From Candidatus Tumulicola scandinaviensis (GTDB lineage Bacteria; Vulcanimicrobiota; Vulcanimicrobiia; Vulcanimicrobiales; Vulcanimicrobiaceae), in contig PLLA01000119.1 in assembly GCA_003140835.1 (NCBI GenBank), positions 115,180 through 160,592 of the forward strand: DNA of 45,413 nucleotides. The letters are read 5' to 3'. Shown in pieces: positions 34,952 through 42,850 of this stretch. The position numbers and the translations under genes are program-made. Numbering within the stretch: position 1 is the first letter of the stretch; each line of letters starts with the position of its first letter. A model generated the notes under the pieces. That model was not told the origin of the DNA. It worked only from the letters and a program-made list of their open reading frames with translations, and ran no database searches.

Positions 34952-35680
34952 ATGCGGCTTGGGGTGCTTTCCGATATTCACGGAAACCTCGTCGGCTTGG
35001 ACGCCTGCTTGGCGGACCTGCAGGCGCAAGGAGGGGCCGATGCGATCGTCGCAGCCGGCGATCTTTGCGTGGACGGACCCAAACCGCGAAAGGTCCTGCA
35101 GCGGCTCGAACAACTCGGCGTTTCGTGCCTGCGCGGAAACAGCGACCGTTACATAGCCGACGGCCGCGGCGAAGCGATCGACTCGACGGCAGAAGCTCAG
35201 CTGGCATGGACGCGGCGAGACTTAGGCGAGAAATGGGTGAACTGGCTGCGCGATCTTCCCTTTGCGTTACGCATCGGTGACGACGACAATCAGCTGCTGG
35301 TCGTGCACGCCAATCCAAAAACCGATTTCGAACACCTGTGGCCCGACGCCGACGACGCCACCCTGGAACGCCTGGTCGGCGACGAAACGGCCACGGCGAT
35401 CGCCTTCGGGCACCTGCACCTTCCGTACGTGCGGATGTGGCGCGGCAAGCTGCTGGTAAACGTGGCGTCCGCCGGGTTGCCGAAAGACGGGGACCCGCGA
35501 GCTTGCTACGCGATCCTCACCGAACGGGACGGCGGCTGGCAAGTCAAGCACCGGCGCGTTTCCTTCGACGTCAAGAAAGTTGCAACCCAACTGGCCGATT
35601 GCGGGATTCCGGGCAGTGAAGAACTCATCGCCACGCTGCGCCACCACAGGTACAAACAACTAAAATCGCAAGTCCCGTAG
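34952..35680 (+). CDS. calcineurin-like metallophosphoesterase (YfcE-type)
   Basis: The 242-residue protein carries the metal-binding series of the superfamily in order: LSDIHGN (Asp, His), GDLCVDG, RGNSDRY (Asn-Asp), VVHAN (His) and GHLHLPY (His-x-His). It hydrolyses a phosphodiester or phosphomonoester, but the substrate cannot be told from sequence; YfcE-like proteins act on small phosphodiesters in vitro. It is cytoplasmic, with no signal peptide. It starts 16 bases after the DDAH-like gene, in the same direction, and precedes the ABC-2 pair. Confidence 0.9.
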   Translation: MRLGVLSDIHGNLVGLDACLADLQAQGGADAIVAAGDLCVDGPKPRKVLQRLEQLGVSCLRGNSDRYIADGRGEAIDSTAEAQLAWTRRDLGEKWVNWLRDLPFALRIGDDDNQLLVVHANPKTDFEHLWPDADDATLERLVGDETATAIAFGHLHLPYVRMWRGKLLVNVASAGLPKDGDPRACYAILTERDGGWQVKHRRVSFDVKKVATQLADCGIPGSEELIATLRHHRYKQLKSQVP

Positions 35681-35763
35681 AAAAGGCGAATCCGCGCATC
35701 GCGCTGGTCGCCCCCAATCTGCCGAGCAGCCTAGACCCCCGGCCTTCGAGCTCCGCGCACGAC

Positions 35764-36489
35764 GTGCCGGCGGCGGCCGCCATCGACATTCGCGGCCTCG
35801 TAAAGTGCTACGACGACTTTACCGCGGTCGACGATATCTCGCTGCGCGTCGAAGCCGGTGAATTCTTTGGATTCTTGGGACCGAACGGCGCGGGGAAAAC
35901 CACCACTATCAACGCCATCGTCGGACTGGCTCGGAAAACCGGCGGAACGATTTCCATCTTGGGCTACGACAACCAAACGCAGTGGCGGGAGGCCCGCCGC
36001 CTGGTGGGGGTGTCGCCGCAAGAGTTCAACTTCGACCGCTACCTTTCGATTCGCGACGTATTGATTTACGCGGCCGGATACTTTGGACTGCGCGGGCGCC
36101 ACGTCGACGAACGCGCCGACATGCTGCTCGAGCGGTTCGGCCTTACGTCGAAATCGAAACTCGAATACACCAAGCTGTCGGGCGGCCAAAAACGCCGGCT
36201 GTCGCTCGCGCGTGCGCTGATTCACGAACCGCAGGTATTGATTCTCGACGAGCCGACGGCCGGCGTCGACGTCGAGCTGCGGCTCGAGCTGTGGGCGTGG
36301 CTGCAGGCGCTCAACGCCGAAGGGCTGACGGTCTTTCTAACGACGCACTATCTCGAAGAAGCGCAAGAACTCTGCAAGCGGATCGCGATCATTCGCGCGG
36401 GGCGGATCGTCGCCGAAAAACCGACGCACGAGCTGATTGCCGATGGTTCGACGCTGCAAGAAGTCTTTCTGGAGCTGACCAAAAGTTGA
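35764..36489 (+). CDS. ABC-2 type transporter ATP-binding protein
   Basis: The 241-residue ATPase has Walker A GPNGAGKT (39-46), signature LSGGQ (138-142), Walker B VLILDEP (158-164) and a following H-loop TTHYLEE. The pattern is that of exporter ATPases of the drug/polysaccharide ABC-2 group. The permease starts at TTG 36486, overlapping the stop (TTGA), so the pair is coupled. GTG 35764 is the only standard start in a frame open for some 90 bases upstream, so the N-terminus may be longer. Substrate unknown. Confidence 0.92.
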   Translation: MPAAAAIDIRGLVKCYDDFTAVDDISLRVEAGEFFGFLGPNGAGKTTTINAIVGLARKTGGTISILGYDNQTQWREARRLVGVSPQEFNFDRYLSIRDVLIYAAGYFGLRGRHVDERADMLLERFGLTSKSKLEYTKLSGGQKRRLSLARALIHEPQVLILDEPTAGVDVELRLELWAWLQALNAEGLTVFLTTHYLEEAQELCKRIAIIRAGRIVAEKPTHELIADGSTLQEVFLELTKS

Positions 36490-37247
36490 ACGCCGTCGCA
36501 CTGTTGACGCTGACCAAGCGCGAGATGGTCAGAAGCCTCAAAGTCATCAACCAGGTTATTTGGCCGCCGATCATCACGACGCTGCTGTACGTCTTCGTCT
36601 TCGGGCTCGCGCTCGGCAGCCGCATCCCTACGGTTCAGGGAGTGACGTACGCGCAGTTCCTCATCCCCGGCCTGATCATGCTGCAGGTGATCGACTCTTC
36701 ATATGGAGAGTGCTCGAGTTCGCTGTTCCAAGGGCGCTTCATGAACTCGATCCAGGAGATGCTGATCGCGCCGATGTCGGCGGTCGAAATCGTCGGCGGC
36801 TACGTGTTGGGCAGCCTCGCCCGGTCGCTGCTGATCGCCGGCTTGATCACCGCGCTCGGCGTGGTTTTGGTTCACGCCGTCCCGCAGAATTGGGTGCTCT
36901 ATTTCGGCGTGATCTGCCTGGTTTCGATTCTGTTTTCAGCGCTTGGGCTGATTTTTGGTCTGTTCGCCGATAAGTTCGATCACATCGCCATTCTGACGAC
37001 TTTCATCATCACGCCGCTGACGTTCGTCGGCGGCGTATTCACGTCGGCGTCGATGCTGCCGCCCGCGTTGCGGCACTTCGAGCTTTTCAATCCAATCTTC
37101 TATACGATCGATGCCTTCCGCCGGAGTTATACCGGCGACAGTTATCTCGCGCCGTTCTGGTCGATTATGGCGATCGTGCTGCTGTCGGTCATAGCGCTGG
37201 GAATCGTTCTGCGCATGATGGCCGTGGGTTACAAACTGCGAACGTGA
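36486..37247 (+). CDS. ABC-2 type transporter permease
   Basis: The 253-residue membrane protein has six hydrophobic helices and the ABC-2 fold: the N-terminal REMVRSLKVINQVIWPPIIT, the FMNSIQEMLIAPMSAVEIVGGY turn, and FVGGVFTSASMLPP. I start at TTG 36486, overlapping the ATPase stop by four bases; the larger open frame runs back through the ATPase gene. With the ATPase it should form an exporter of unknown substrate (lipid, polysaccharide or drug). A small secreted protein gene follows closely. Confidence 0.91.
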   Translation: MNAVALLTLTKREMVRSLKVINQVIWPPIITTLLYVFVFGLALGSRIPTVQGVTYAQFLIPGLIMLQVIDSSYGECSSSLFQGRFMNSIQEMLIAPMSAVEIVGGYVLGSLARSLLIAGLITALGVVLVHAVPQNWVLYFGVICLVSILFSALGLIFGLFADKFDHIAILTTFIITPLTFVGGVFTSASMLPPALRHFELFNPIFYTIDAFRRSYTGDSYLAPFWSIMAIVLLSVIALGIVLRMMAVGYKLRT

Positions 37248-37263
37248 GCGGAGGAACGTGGTA

Positions 37264-37629
37264 ATGCTTTCTGCCCTGATGCTGGCGGCCGCGGTTTCCG
37301 GAAACGCCACCCGCTTAGCGATCGAGCCCTGGACCGGCGCAAGCCTTGCGACGGCGACGAGCACGGCGGTAAAGTATCGTCTGCACGTCGCCGGCGCCCC
37401 GAACGCGACCGTTCGGCTACGAGCCGACGGCGTTGCGAAAGGATGGTTGGCGGCGTTCTGCACGCCGAAGGTGTGTGCGCCGGCGCGAGTCGACGTCACC
37501 CTCCCGTTATCGGGGCAGGCCGTCTATCAGTTCGAGCTCATTCGCGAAGACGCCGGCGGCCCCGCGCGCAGCGGCGCGCGCATCACCACCGACGACGGGG
37601 TCACCATCAGCGTTCCGGCGCCACCCTAG
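37264..37629 (+). CDS. small secreted protein of unknown function
   Basis: A 121-residue protein starts at ATG 37264, nine bases behind a GGAGGA; GTG 37258 is too close to that site. The N-terminus (MLSALMLAAAVSGNATRLA) looks like a short signal peptide. The mature part is beta-rich, with two cysteines (CTPKVC) and VRLRADGVAKGW, ARVDVTLPLSG and YQFELIREDAG strands. I do not recognise the family. It is 16 bases behind the ABC-2 permease and may be co-transcribed and functionally linked. Confidence 0.6.
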   Translation: MLSALMLAAAVSGNATRLAIEPWTGASLATATSTAVKYRLHVAGAPNATVRLRADGVAKGWLAAFCTPKVCAPARVDVTLPLSGQAVYQFELIREDAGGPARSGARITTDDGVTISVPAPP

Positions 37630-37631
37630 CG

Positions 37632-37647
37632 GGCGCGCGATCGCGCC
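37632..37647. terminator. GC-rich hairpin between convergent genes
   Basis: GGCGCG (37632-37637) and CGCGCC (37642-37647) form a perfect six-base stem with a CGAT loop in the 19-base gap between two convergent stops. There is no T-tract, so the terminator call is tentative. Confidence 0.38.
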
Positions 37648-37648
37648 G

Positions 37649-38491
37649 TCAATCGCTGAAGAAGGGGTTATGCGCTTTTTCGAGCGCGACCGTCGTCGGC
37701 GGCCCGTGTCCGGGCATGACGACGGTATCCTCGGGAAGCGAGAAAATCTTGCTGCGTACGCTGTTGAGAATGTCGCCGTACGTGCTGGCGTCGCCGAATG
37801 CTCCCCCCACGCTGGCCGCAAACAGCGTATCGCCCGTGAAAACCGTCGAGCGGAAGACGAACGAGGACGAACCGTCGGTGTGCCCCGGGGTGTGCAGCAT
37901 GCGGATATGCACGCCGTCGCCGAAGGGAAGGTCGTCGCCGTCTTTCACTGGCAGCGCTTTGCTCGCAAGCGACCCGATTGCATGCGCGTCGAGTTCGTGC
38001 ATGACGATCTTCGCTGCGGGAAACGCCGACGCAACGTCGGCGGTTGCATCGCAGTGGTCGGCGTGTTTATGCGTGACCAGTATGTATTCGAGACCGAAGT
38101 CTCCGTCGCGCAGCACGCGGAGTAAATTTCCCGGGACGCCGGCAGGGTCGACCAGGGCCGCACGGCGGCCGCCCTCGATGAAAAAAACGTAGCCGTTACT
38201 CGGGTGCGGCCGCTGAGGGTGGTGGCGCACGTCCGGCAGGGCAATCACCGGTGGATGCCAGCGCGCGAGGGCCGCATCGGCGAGCTTGCCGGGATCGAGA
38301 TGAAGGACCCGGGCAACGGCACGGGCCTGGTCTTCGTCGGGAACGCCGTCGTCTTTTATCCACGACGCGATTGCGGATGCATCGATGCCGGCGGCGGATG
38401 CTACGTGCGCGGCGCCGGCGTGCGTGCCGCGCATCGCCTTGCGGAGGATGTCGCCAAACGTATCTTCCAACGGTATCGGTTTGCCGGCCAT
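37649..38491 (-). CDS. XRE-like helix-turn-helix / metallo-beta-lactamase-fold hydrolase fusion
   Basis: From ATG 38491 the product is 280 residues. Residues about 10-75 look like a helix-turn-helix domain (TFGDILRKAMRG, SAAGIDASAIASWIKDD, ARVLHLDPGKLADA). Residues 85-280 are a glyoxalase-II-like metallo-beta-lactamase domain: H141-K-H143-A-D145-H146, HTPGHTDGSSSF, FTGDTLF with the bridging Asp, and the late His in VMPGHGPPT. It should be a zinc hydrolase, perhaps of thioesters, with a DNA-binding-like N-terminus whose job is unclear. The open frame allows starts up to 38530. It is divergent from trxB. Confidence 0.85.
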   Translation of the reverse strand: MAGKPIPLEDTFGDILRKAMRGTHAGAAHVASAAGIDASAIASWIKDDGVPDEDQARAVARVLHLDPGKLADAALARWHPPVIALPDVRHHPQRPHPSNGYVFFIEGGRRAALVDPAGVPGNLLRVLRDGDFGLEYILVTHKHADHCDATADVASAFPAAKIVMHELDAHAIGSLASKALPVKDGDDLPFGDGVHIRMLHTPGHTDGSSSFVFRSTVFTGDTLFAASVGGAFGDASTYGDILNSVRSKIFSLPEDTVVMPGHGPPTTVALEKAHNPFFSD

Positions 38492-38565
38492 GCGCGCGAC
38501 CTTCACGGAACCGCCGCATATGTCTTGCAACCGGAACGGTCGCGGCCGCGGTCGAAACGGGCGGA

Positions 38566-39504
38566 ATGGAACGCATGATCGTCATCGGATCGGGTCCGGC
38601 CGGGCTGACCGCAGCCGTCTATGCGGCCCGCGCAAATCTCGCGCCGTTGGTGTTGGCGGGCGGCCTCTACGGCGGTCAGCTCATGCTGACGACCGACGTC
38701 GAAAACTATCCCGGATTCCCTGAGGGCATCATGGGTCCGGATTTGATGGTCCGTTTTCGCGAGCAGGCCGAACGTTTTGGGGCTCGGGTGGAAAATGTCG
38801 ATGCGACGTCGGTCGACTTTACGACGTCGCCGCTCGTCGTTCGTACCGACGATGCCGAGCATCGGGCCAAGACGGTCATCGTCGCCACCGGCGCCAGCGC
38901 TCGATGGCTCGACATTCCCGGCGAAACGCGGCTACGCGGTCGCGGAGTGTCGACGTGCGCGACGTGCGACGGCGCATTCTTTCGCGACAAGCACATCGTC
39001 GTCGTCGGCGGCGGCGACTCGGCCATGGAAGAGGCGCTCTTCTTGACGCGATTCGGACGGCGAGTCACGGTCATGCACCGGCGCGGTTCGTTACGCTCCA
39101 GTAAGATTATGGCCGACCGCGCGCAGGCACACGAGAAGATCGACTTCATGTGGCATACGGTCGTCGAAGAAGTCTTGGGCGATACGCATATGAAAGGCCT
39201 TCGCGTCCGCAACGTGATGGACGACAGCACGTTCGTATTCGATGCCGACGCGCTGTTCGTCGCAATCGGCCACACCCCCAATACCGGCATCTTCAAGGGC
39301 CAGCTCGACCTCGACGAGGCCGCCTACATTACGTCGTCGGATGGAACCGCGACGAACGTCGACGGGGTGTTCGTCGCCGGCGACGTCAACGACGTGCGTT
39401 ACAAGCAAGCCGTTACTGCCGCGGCGGGCGGCTGCCGGGCGGCGATGGACGCCGAGAAATACTTGGAAGCGCTGGAGTTTGCGGTCGCCGGCTCACGCCA
39501 GTAG
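38566..39504 (+). CDS. trxB: thioredoxin reductase
   Basis: The 312-residue flavoenzyme carries the FAD loop GSGPAGLTAAVYAARA, the redox-active CATC (C131-C134) in STCATCDGAFF, the NADPH loop VVGGGDSAMEEAL and the C-terminal FAD motif VFVAGDVNDVRYKQ. It reduces thioredoxin with NADPH in the cytoplasm. I start at ATG 38566 (MERMIVIGSG); ATG 38575 is an alternative, and the longer frame upstream is spurious. No thioredoxin gene is nearby. The 3' end overlaps the TIGR01777 gene tail-to-tail by 12 bases. Confidence 0.95.
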   Translation: MERMIVIGSGPAGLTAAVYAARANLAPLVLAGGLYGGQLMLTTDVENYPGFPEGIMGPDLMVRFREQAERFGARVENVDATSVDFTTSPLVVRTDDAEHRAKTVIVATGASARWLDIPGETRLRGRGVSTCATCDGAFFRDKHIVVVGGGDSAMEEALFLTRFGRRVTVMHRRGSLRSSKIMADRAQAHEKIDFMWHTVVEEVLGDTHMKGLRVRNVMDDSTFVFDADALFVAIGHTPNTGIFKGQLDLDEAAYITSSDGTATNVDGVFVAGDVNDVRYKQAVTAAAGGCRAAMDAEKYLEALEFAVAGSRQ

Positions 39505-40341
39505 GTTTTCGAGCGCGCCGGCGAGCGCCGGAAACGCGAACGTATATCCCCGCTCCTCGGTGATGCGCATGGGCAGCGCGCGCTGACCGCCGGTCAACAC
39601 CGACGCCCCTTCGCCAAGCATGAGTTCGAGGACGAACTGCGGTACCGGCAATACCGCGGGCCGGTGCAGAACGGCGCCGAGGCCGTGCGTAAACTCTGCG
39701 TTGGTCACCGGATTGGGTGCGGTCGCGTTGAACGGGCCTTCGCCGCCGTCGATGGCGCTGACGTAGATTGCGACCACGTCGTCGATGTGAACCCACGAAT
39801 ACCACTGCTTTCCATTTCCTATGACGCCGCCGGCGCCGAATCGAAAGGGCGGCAACATTTTCGCGAGCGCGCCGCCGTCGCGGCCGAGAACCAAACCGCT
39901 TCGCACGATGGCGACGCGCAGGCCGAGGTCGCGAGCAGCGGCAGCTTGGAGTTCCCACGCTTCGCACACTTGCGCGAGAAAATCCGCCCCCGGCGGATTT
40001 TCCTCGGTAAACGTCGAGGTCTCGCTCGTACCGTAGTACCCGACCGCAGAGGCCGACACGTAGGTCTTGACGGTCGCGCGATCAATGCGCCCGAGCGCTT
40101 CGAGAAACCGTCGCGGAAGCTCGGTGCGGCTATAGAAGATGGCGTGTTTGACGGCATCGTTCCAACGCTGGGCGAGCGGTTCGCCCGCAAGGTTGACGAC
40201 TGCGTCGCACGTGGCGGCCTCGGTGGCGGCGGCCGAAGGATCGTGCAGCGACCCGGCGATGACGATGTCCCCGCGCCGTTCGAGAGCGGCGCGCAGATGC
40301 CGGCCGACGAACCCCGACGCGCCGAGAATTAGAACTTTCAC
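39493..40341 (-). CDS. TIGR01777-family (YfcH-like) NAD(P)-dependent epimerase/oxidoreductase
   Basis: The 282-residue extended SDR has the cofactor loop LGASGFVGRHL, SASAVGYYG in the catalytic strand, and ending ALENLLA. This group is widespread and of uncertain substrate; it is related to nucleoside-diphosphate-sugar epimerases and to SulA/YfcH proteins. It overlaps the aminopeptidase P gene by four bases at its 5' end, so both belong to one leftward operon with the terpene synthase. Its 3' end overlaps trxB. Confidence 0.9.
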   Translation of the reverse strand: MKVLILGASGFVGRHLRAALERRGDIVIAGSLHDPSAAATEAATCDAVVNLAGEPLAQRWNDAVKHAIFYSRTELPRRFLEALGRIDRATVKTYVSASAVGYYGTSETSTFTEENPPGADFLAQVCEAWELQAAAARDLGLRVAIVRSGLVLGRDGGALAKMLPPFRFGAGGVIGNGKQWYSWVHIDDVVAIYVSAIDGGEGPFNATAPNPVTNAEFTHGLGAVLHRPAVLPVPQFVLELMLGEGASVLTGGQRALPMRITEERGYTFAFPALAGALENLLA

Positions 40342-41663
40342 AACGCGGCTGCTGCGATGCGGACGCCGGCGCCCACAATTTCCTCGAGGTCCTGGATGCT
40401 TTTGGGAATAGCGGCCGTGAGGTTTTCGTTTCCGTCGCCCGTGACCAAGATGTCGTCTTCGATGCGAATCCCGATGCCTTTAAAGCGCTCGTCGCAGTCG
40501 AGATCGCGATGCACGTAAATGCCCGGCTCGACCGTCGTGATCATTCCCGGCCGAAACTTCACCGGCAGATCGCCGGCATCGCGATAGGGTCCAGCGTCGT
40601 GGACGTCGAGTCCGAGCCAGTGGCCGGTGCCATGCATGAAATAATCGCGATAGCGCTCCAGTTCGAGATTTTCGTCGAGCGAGCCGTGGAGCAAACCCAC
40701 GTCGATCAAGCCCTCGGTCGTGGTGCGCACTGCCGCGTCGTGGAATTCGTTGCGGGCGATACCAGGGGCCACCCTTGCGATGGCGGCCTTTTGGGCCGCA
40801 AGCACGATCGCATACAGTTCGCGCTGCTCGGGGGTGAATCGTCCGTCGACCGGCCACGTTCGGGTGACGTCGGTCGCGTAACAATCGAGTTCGCATCCCG
40901 AGTCGATAAGCAAGAGCGCGCCGGACTCCAAGCGGTCGCGATTGGCGACGTAGTGTAGGACGGTAGCGTTATCGCCGGACGCGACGATCGACTCGTAGGC
41001 CGTGCTCTGCGCTCCGCTTCGACGGTACTCGCTTTCTAGGATGGCTTGAATTTCGTATTCGTAGGCGCCCGCTTTCGTGTGGCGCATGGCAGCAACGTGC
41101 CCCGCTCGCGTTATCGCGGCCCCGCGGCGCAGGATGGCGACCTCCCCAGCGCTCTTAATCGCGCGCATCTCGTCGAGGACCAGAGATGGTTCGACGAACG
41201 TTTGCGGCGTGCGGCCCTGCCGGCGAGTTCGAACGCGCGCGGTTTCGAGCGCCTCCCGGACGATACGATCGGTTTCGGCGTTGCCGCCGAACGCATAGTG
41301 GAGGCTGGCAGCGCCGACGAGGTAGTCGGGCAGCCGCGCAGCGAGTTCGTCGATCGGGTAGGCCGCGTCGACGCCGAGCGACTCGCAGGCACGTTCGATT
41401 CCCAGCCGCTTGCCGTCCCAAATCTCTTGCGCGCGATCGCGTTTGCGCAAGAAGAAAACGCTGCGCTCGTTCTCGCGTTCGGGAGCCAACACGAGCAGCG
41501 AGTCGGGTTCGTCGAACCCGGTCAAGTAGTGAAAATCGGAGTTCTGCCGAAAGGGGTACGACGAGTCGCCGTTGCGGTACATCGTGCGCGCCGACGGAAC
41601 CAGCGCGACGCCCCCGGCAAACGCCTGGAGCGCACGGGCGCGACGCTCTACAAAAGTATCCAT
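40338..41663 (-). CDS. Xaa-Pro aminopeptidase (aminopeptidase P, M24B)
   Basis: The 441-residue enzyme has an N-terminal AMP_N domain (about 1-150) and a pita-bread catalytic domain. All five metal ligands are visible: D254, D265 (LIDSGCELDCYATDVTRTW), H348 (HGTGHWLGLDVHD), E379 (TTVEPGIYV) and E402 (GIRIEDDILV). The spacing between D254 and D265 equals that in E. coli PepP. It removes N-terminal residues before proline and would fit with the nearby proline dehydrogenase only loosely. The start is 17 bases from the terpene synthase stop, so co-transcription is likely. Confidence 0.94.
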   Translation of the reverse strand: MDTFVERRARALQAFAGGVALVPSARTMYRNGDSSYPFRQNSDFHYLTGFDEPDSLLVLAPERENERSVFFLRKRDRAQEIWDGKRLGIERACESLGVDAAYPIDELAARLPDYLVGAASLHYAFGGNAETDRIVREALETARVRTRRQGRTPQTFVEPSLVLDEMRAIKSAGEVAILRRGAAITRAGHVAAMRHTKAGAYEYEIQAILESEYRRSGAQSTAYESIVASGDNATVLHYVANRDRLESGALLLIDSGCELDCYATDVTRTWPVDGRFTPEQRELYAIVLAAQKAAIARVAPGIARNEFHDAAVRTTTEGLIDVGLLHGSLDENLELERYRDYFMHGTGHWLGLDVHDAGPYRDAGDLPVKFRPGMITTVEPGIYVHRDLDCDERFKGIGIRIEDDILVTGDGNENLTAAIPKSIQDLEEIVGAGVRIAAAAL

Positions 41664-41680
41664 CCTCGAATCCTATCAGG

Positions 41681-42745
41681 CTAGATGACGCGAAGCAATG
41701 ACTCCGCTTCGCGTTCGAGGCTTTGCGCGTAGACTTTGGGGTGCGTCAAGTAGAAGAGTGCCATGACGCGCAATACGAAACGGTGAGGCGCGGGATCGGG
41801 TAACGCCGCGAATCGCTGTTGGGCTTCGCGAGCGAGTTCGCCCACGCGTTGCCGCATGCGCTCGCGACTAGAGTACAGCGAGGCAAAATTCAGCTCGCCG
41901 TGCTCGCTGTCCTCAGCTTGATCGATGTACGAGTCGAGCAAGACGTGAAGTGCGGCGATCGATGGGAAGTAGGCCTCGTAGGTTGCCGGCACCGCAGCAT
42001 CTTGACCGGCTAGGTGCGCGAACAGCGGCGCGTAGACTTGGAATTGCGAGCCGGCGGCACAGGCGAACTCGTACCAGGCAAGCCCGGAAAATCGCGGGTC
42101 GCGCCGCCGCTCGAACCACGCGAGGCACGCGGATTCGCGCTGGTCCGGCGGATAGTGCTTATAGGTTTGCATTTCGGCGTAAAGCGTCGCGGCTTCCGAA
42201 AATGCCGCTAACATTGCGTCGCAGCCGTCGAGCCGTCCCAGCGAGCGCTGCGTGCGCGTCACCAGTCGCGCAAGATAACCGTTATCGTCACCGGTGGGTC
42301 CGAGCGCGTAGTAGTTCCTCGGCGTCGCGCGTGGGTCGAGCGCATCGGCGATCGCCTGATGCAAGACGGGGTAAGCTTCGACCGGCACGTCGGGGTGACG
42401 GTCGCAGAGGTTATCGAGATAGTCGTAAATGGATTCCAGCGGCGCAACGATCTCGACGTACCGGCGGGCGGCGGCCGTGGGCAAGAACGTCGCGAGGATG
42501 CAGCCGCCCGCGACGTGGTACGCCTTGGTATCGATGCTTCCCAGCGCTTGGTCGCGCAGTCGACGATCGGGAATCGAGCGCGCGAGCGCGGCGATGCCTT
42601 CGAGTTCGAGCGACGCGTGCGGAACGATCCGGCGCAGAAAGCGCAGTAACGGAAGCGGGATCGCGACGCCGTCTCCGAGCAAGAATCGCAAACGCGCTGG
42701 GCTGGCCAGCACGTGCCGAACGGCCCACGCAATCTCGTCGTGCAT
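41681..42745 (-). CDS. DUF2600-type (YtpB-like) class IB terpene synthase
   Basis: The 354-residue helical protein carries two acidic, metal-binding motifs of the YtpB family: DYLDNLCD (108-115) and DSYIDQAED (271-279) followed by GELNF. A family WYEFACAAGSQFQVY helix and PPDQRE segment lie between. B. subtilis YtpB (tetraprenyl-beta-curcumene synthase) cyclises a long C35 polyprenyl diphosphate, and other members act on C20-C35 substrates. The product here cannot be deduced, and no prenyltransferase is next to it. It is first in a leftward operon with aminopeptidase P and the TIGR01777 epimerase. The repeat at 42771-42849 lies in its upstream region. Confidence 0.84.
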   Translation of the reverse strand: MHDEIAWAVRHVLASPARLRFLLGDGVAIPLPLLRFLRRIVPHASLELEGIAALARSIPDRRLRDQALGSIDTKAYHVAGGCILATFLPTAAARRYVEIVAPLESIYDYLDNLCDRHPDVPVEAYPVLHQAIADALDPRATPRNYYALGPTGDDNGYLARLVTRTQRSLGRLDGCDAMLAAFSEAATLYAEMQTYKHYPPDQRESACLAWFERRRDPRFSGLAWYEFACAAGSQFQVYAPLFAHLAGQDAAVPATYEAYFPSIAALHVLLDSYIDQAEDSEHGELNFASLYSSRERMRQRVGELAREAQQRFAALPDPAPHRFVLRVMALFYLTHPKVYAQSLEREAESLLRVI

Positions 42746-42770
42746 CAGGTGCGCGCTCGTCCGGTGGGAT

Positions 42771-42849
42771 GCGTCCTTCGGCTGCGCTCGCTATCGCTCG
42801 CTCCGCTCGGGATGACAATGCTATCGCTCGCTCCGCTCAGGGTGACAAC
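42771..42849 (-). repeat. dispersed intergenic repeat, copy B (with 30-base direct repeat)
   Basis: On the given strand two 29-base direct units, 42790-42818 and 42820-42848, start GCTATCGCTCGCTCCGCTC and differ at two bases. Read on the minus strand, the element has the GTCATCCCGAGCGGAG opening and CAGCCGAAGGACGC closing words of copy A at 28660-28702. It lies between the glcE stop and the terpene synthase start. Confidence 0.7.
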
Positions 42850-42850
42850 T

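Noticed and set aside
35982-36485. Open frame upstream of the ABC-2 permease inside the ATPase gene
   Set aside because: It is a second-frame shadow of the ATPase; the TTG at 36486 coupled to the ATPase stop gives a normal permease start.
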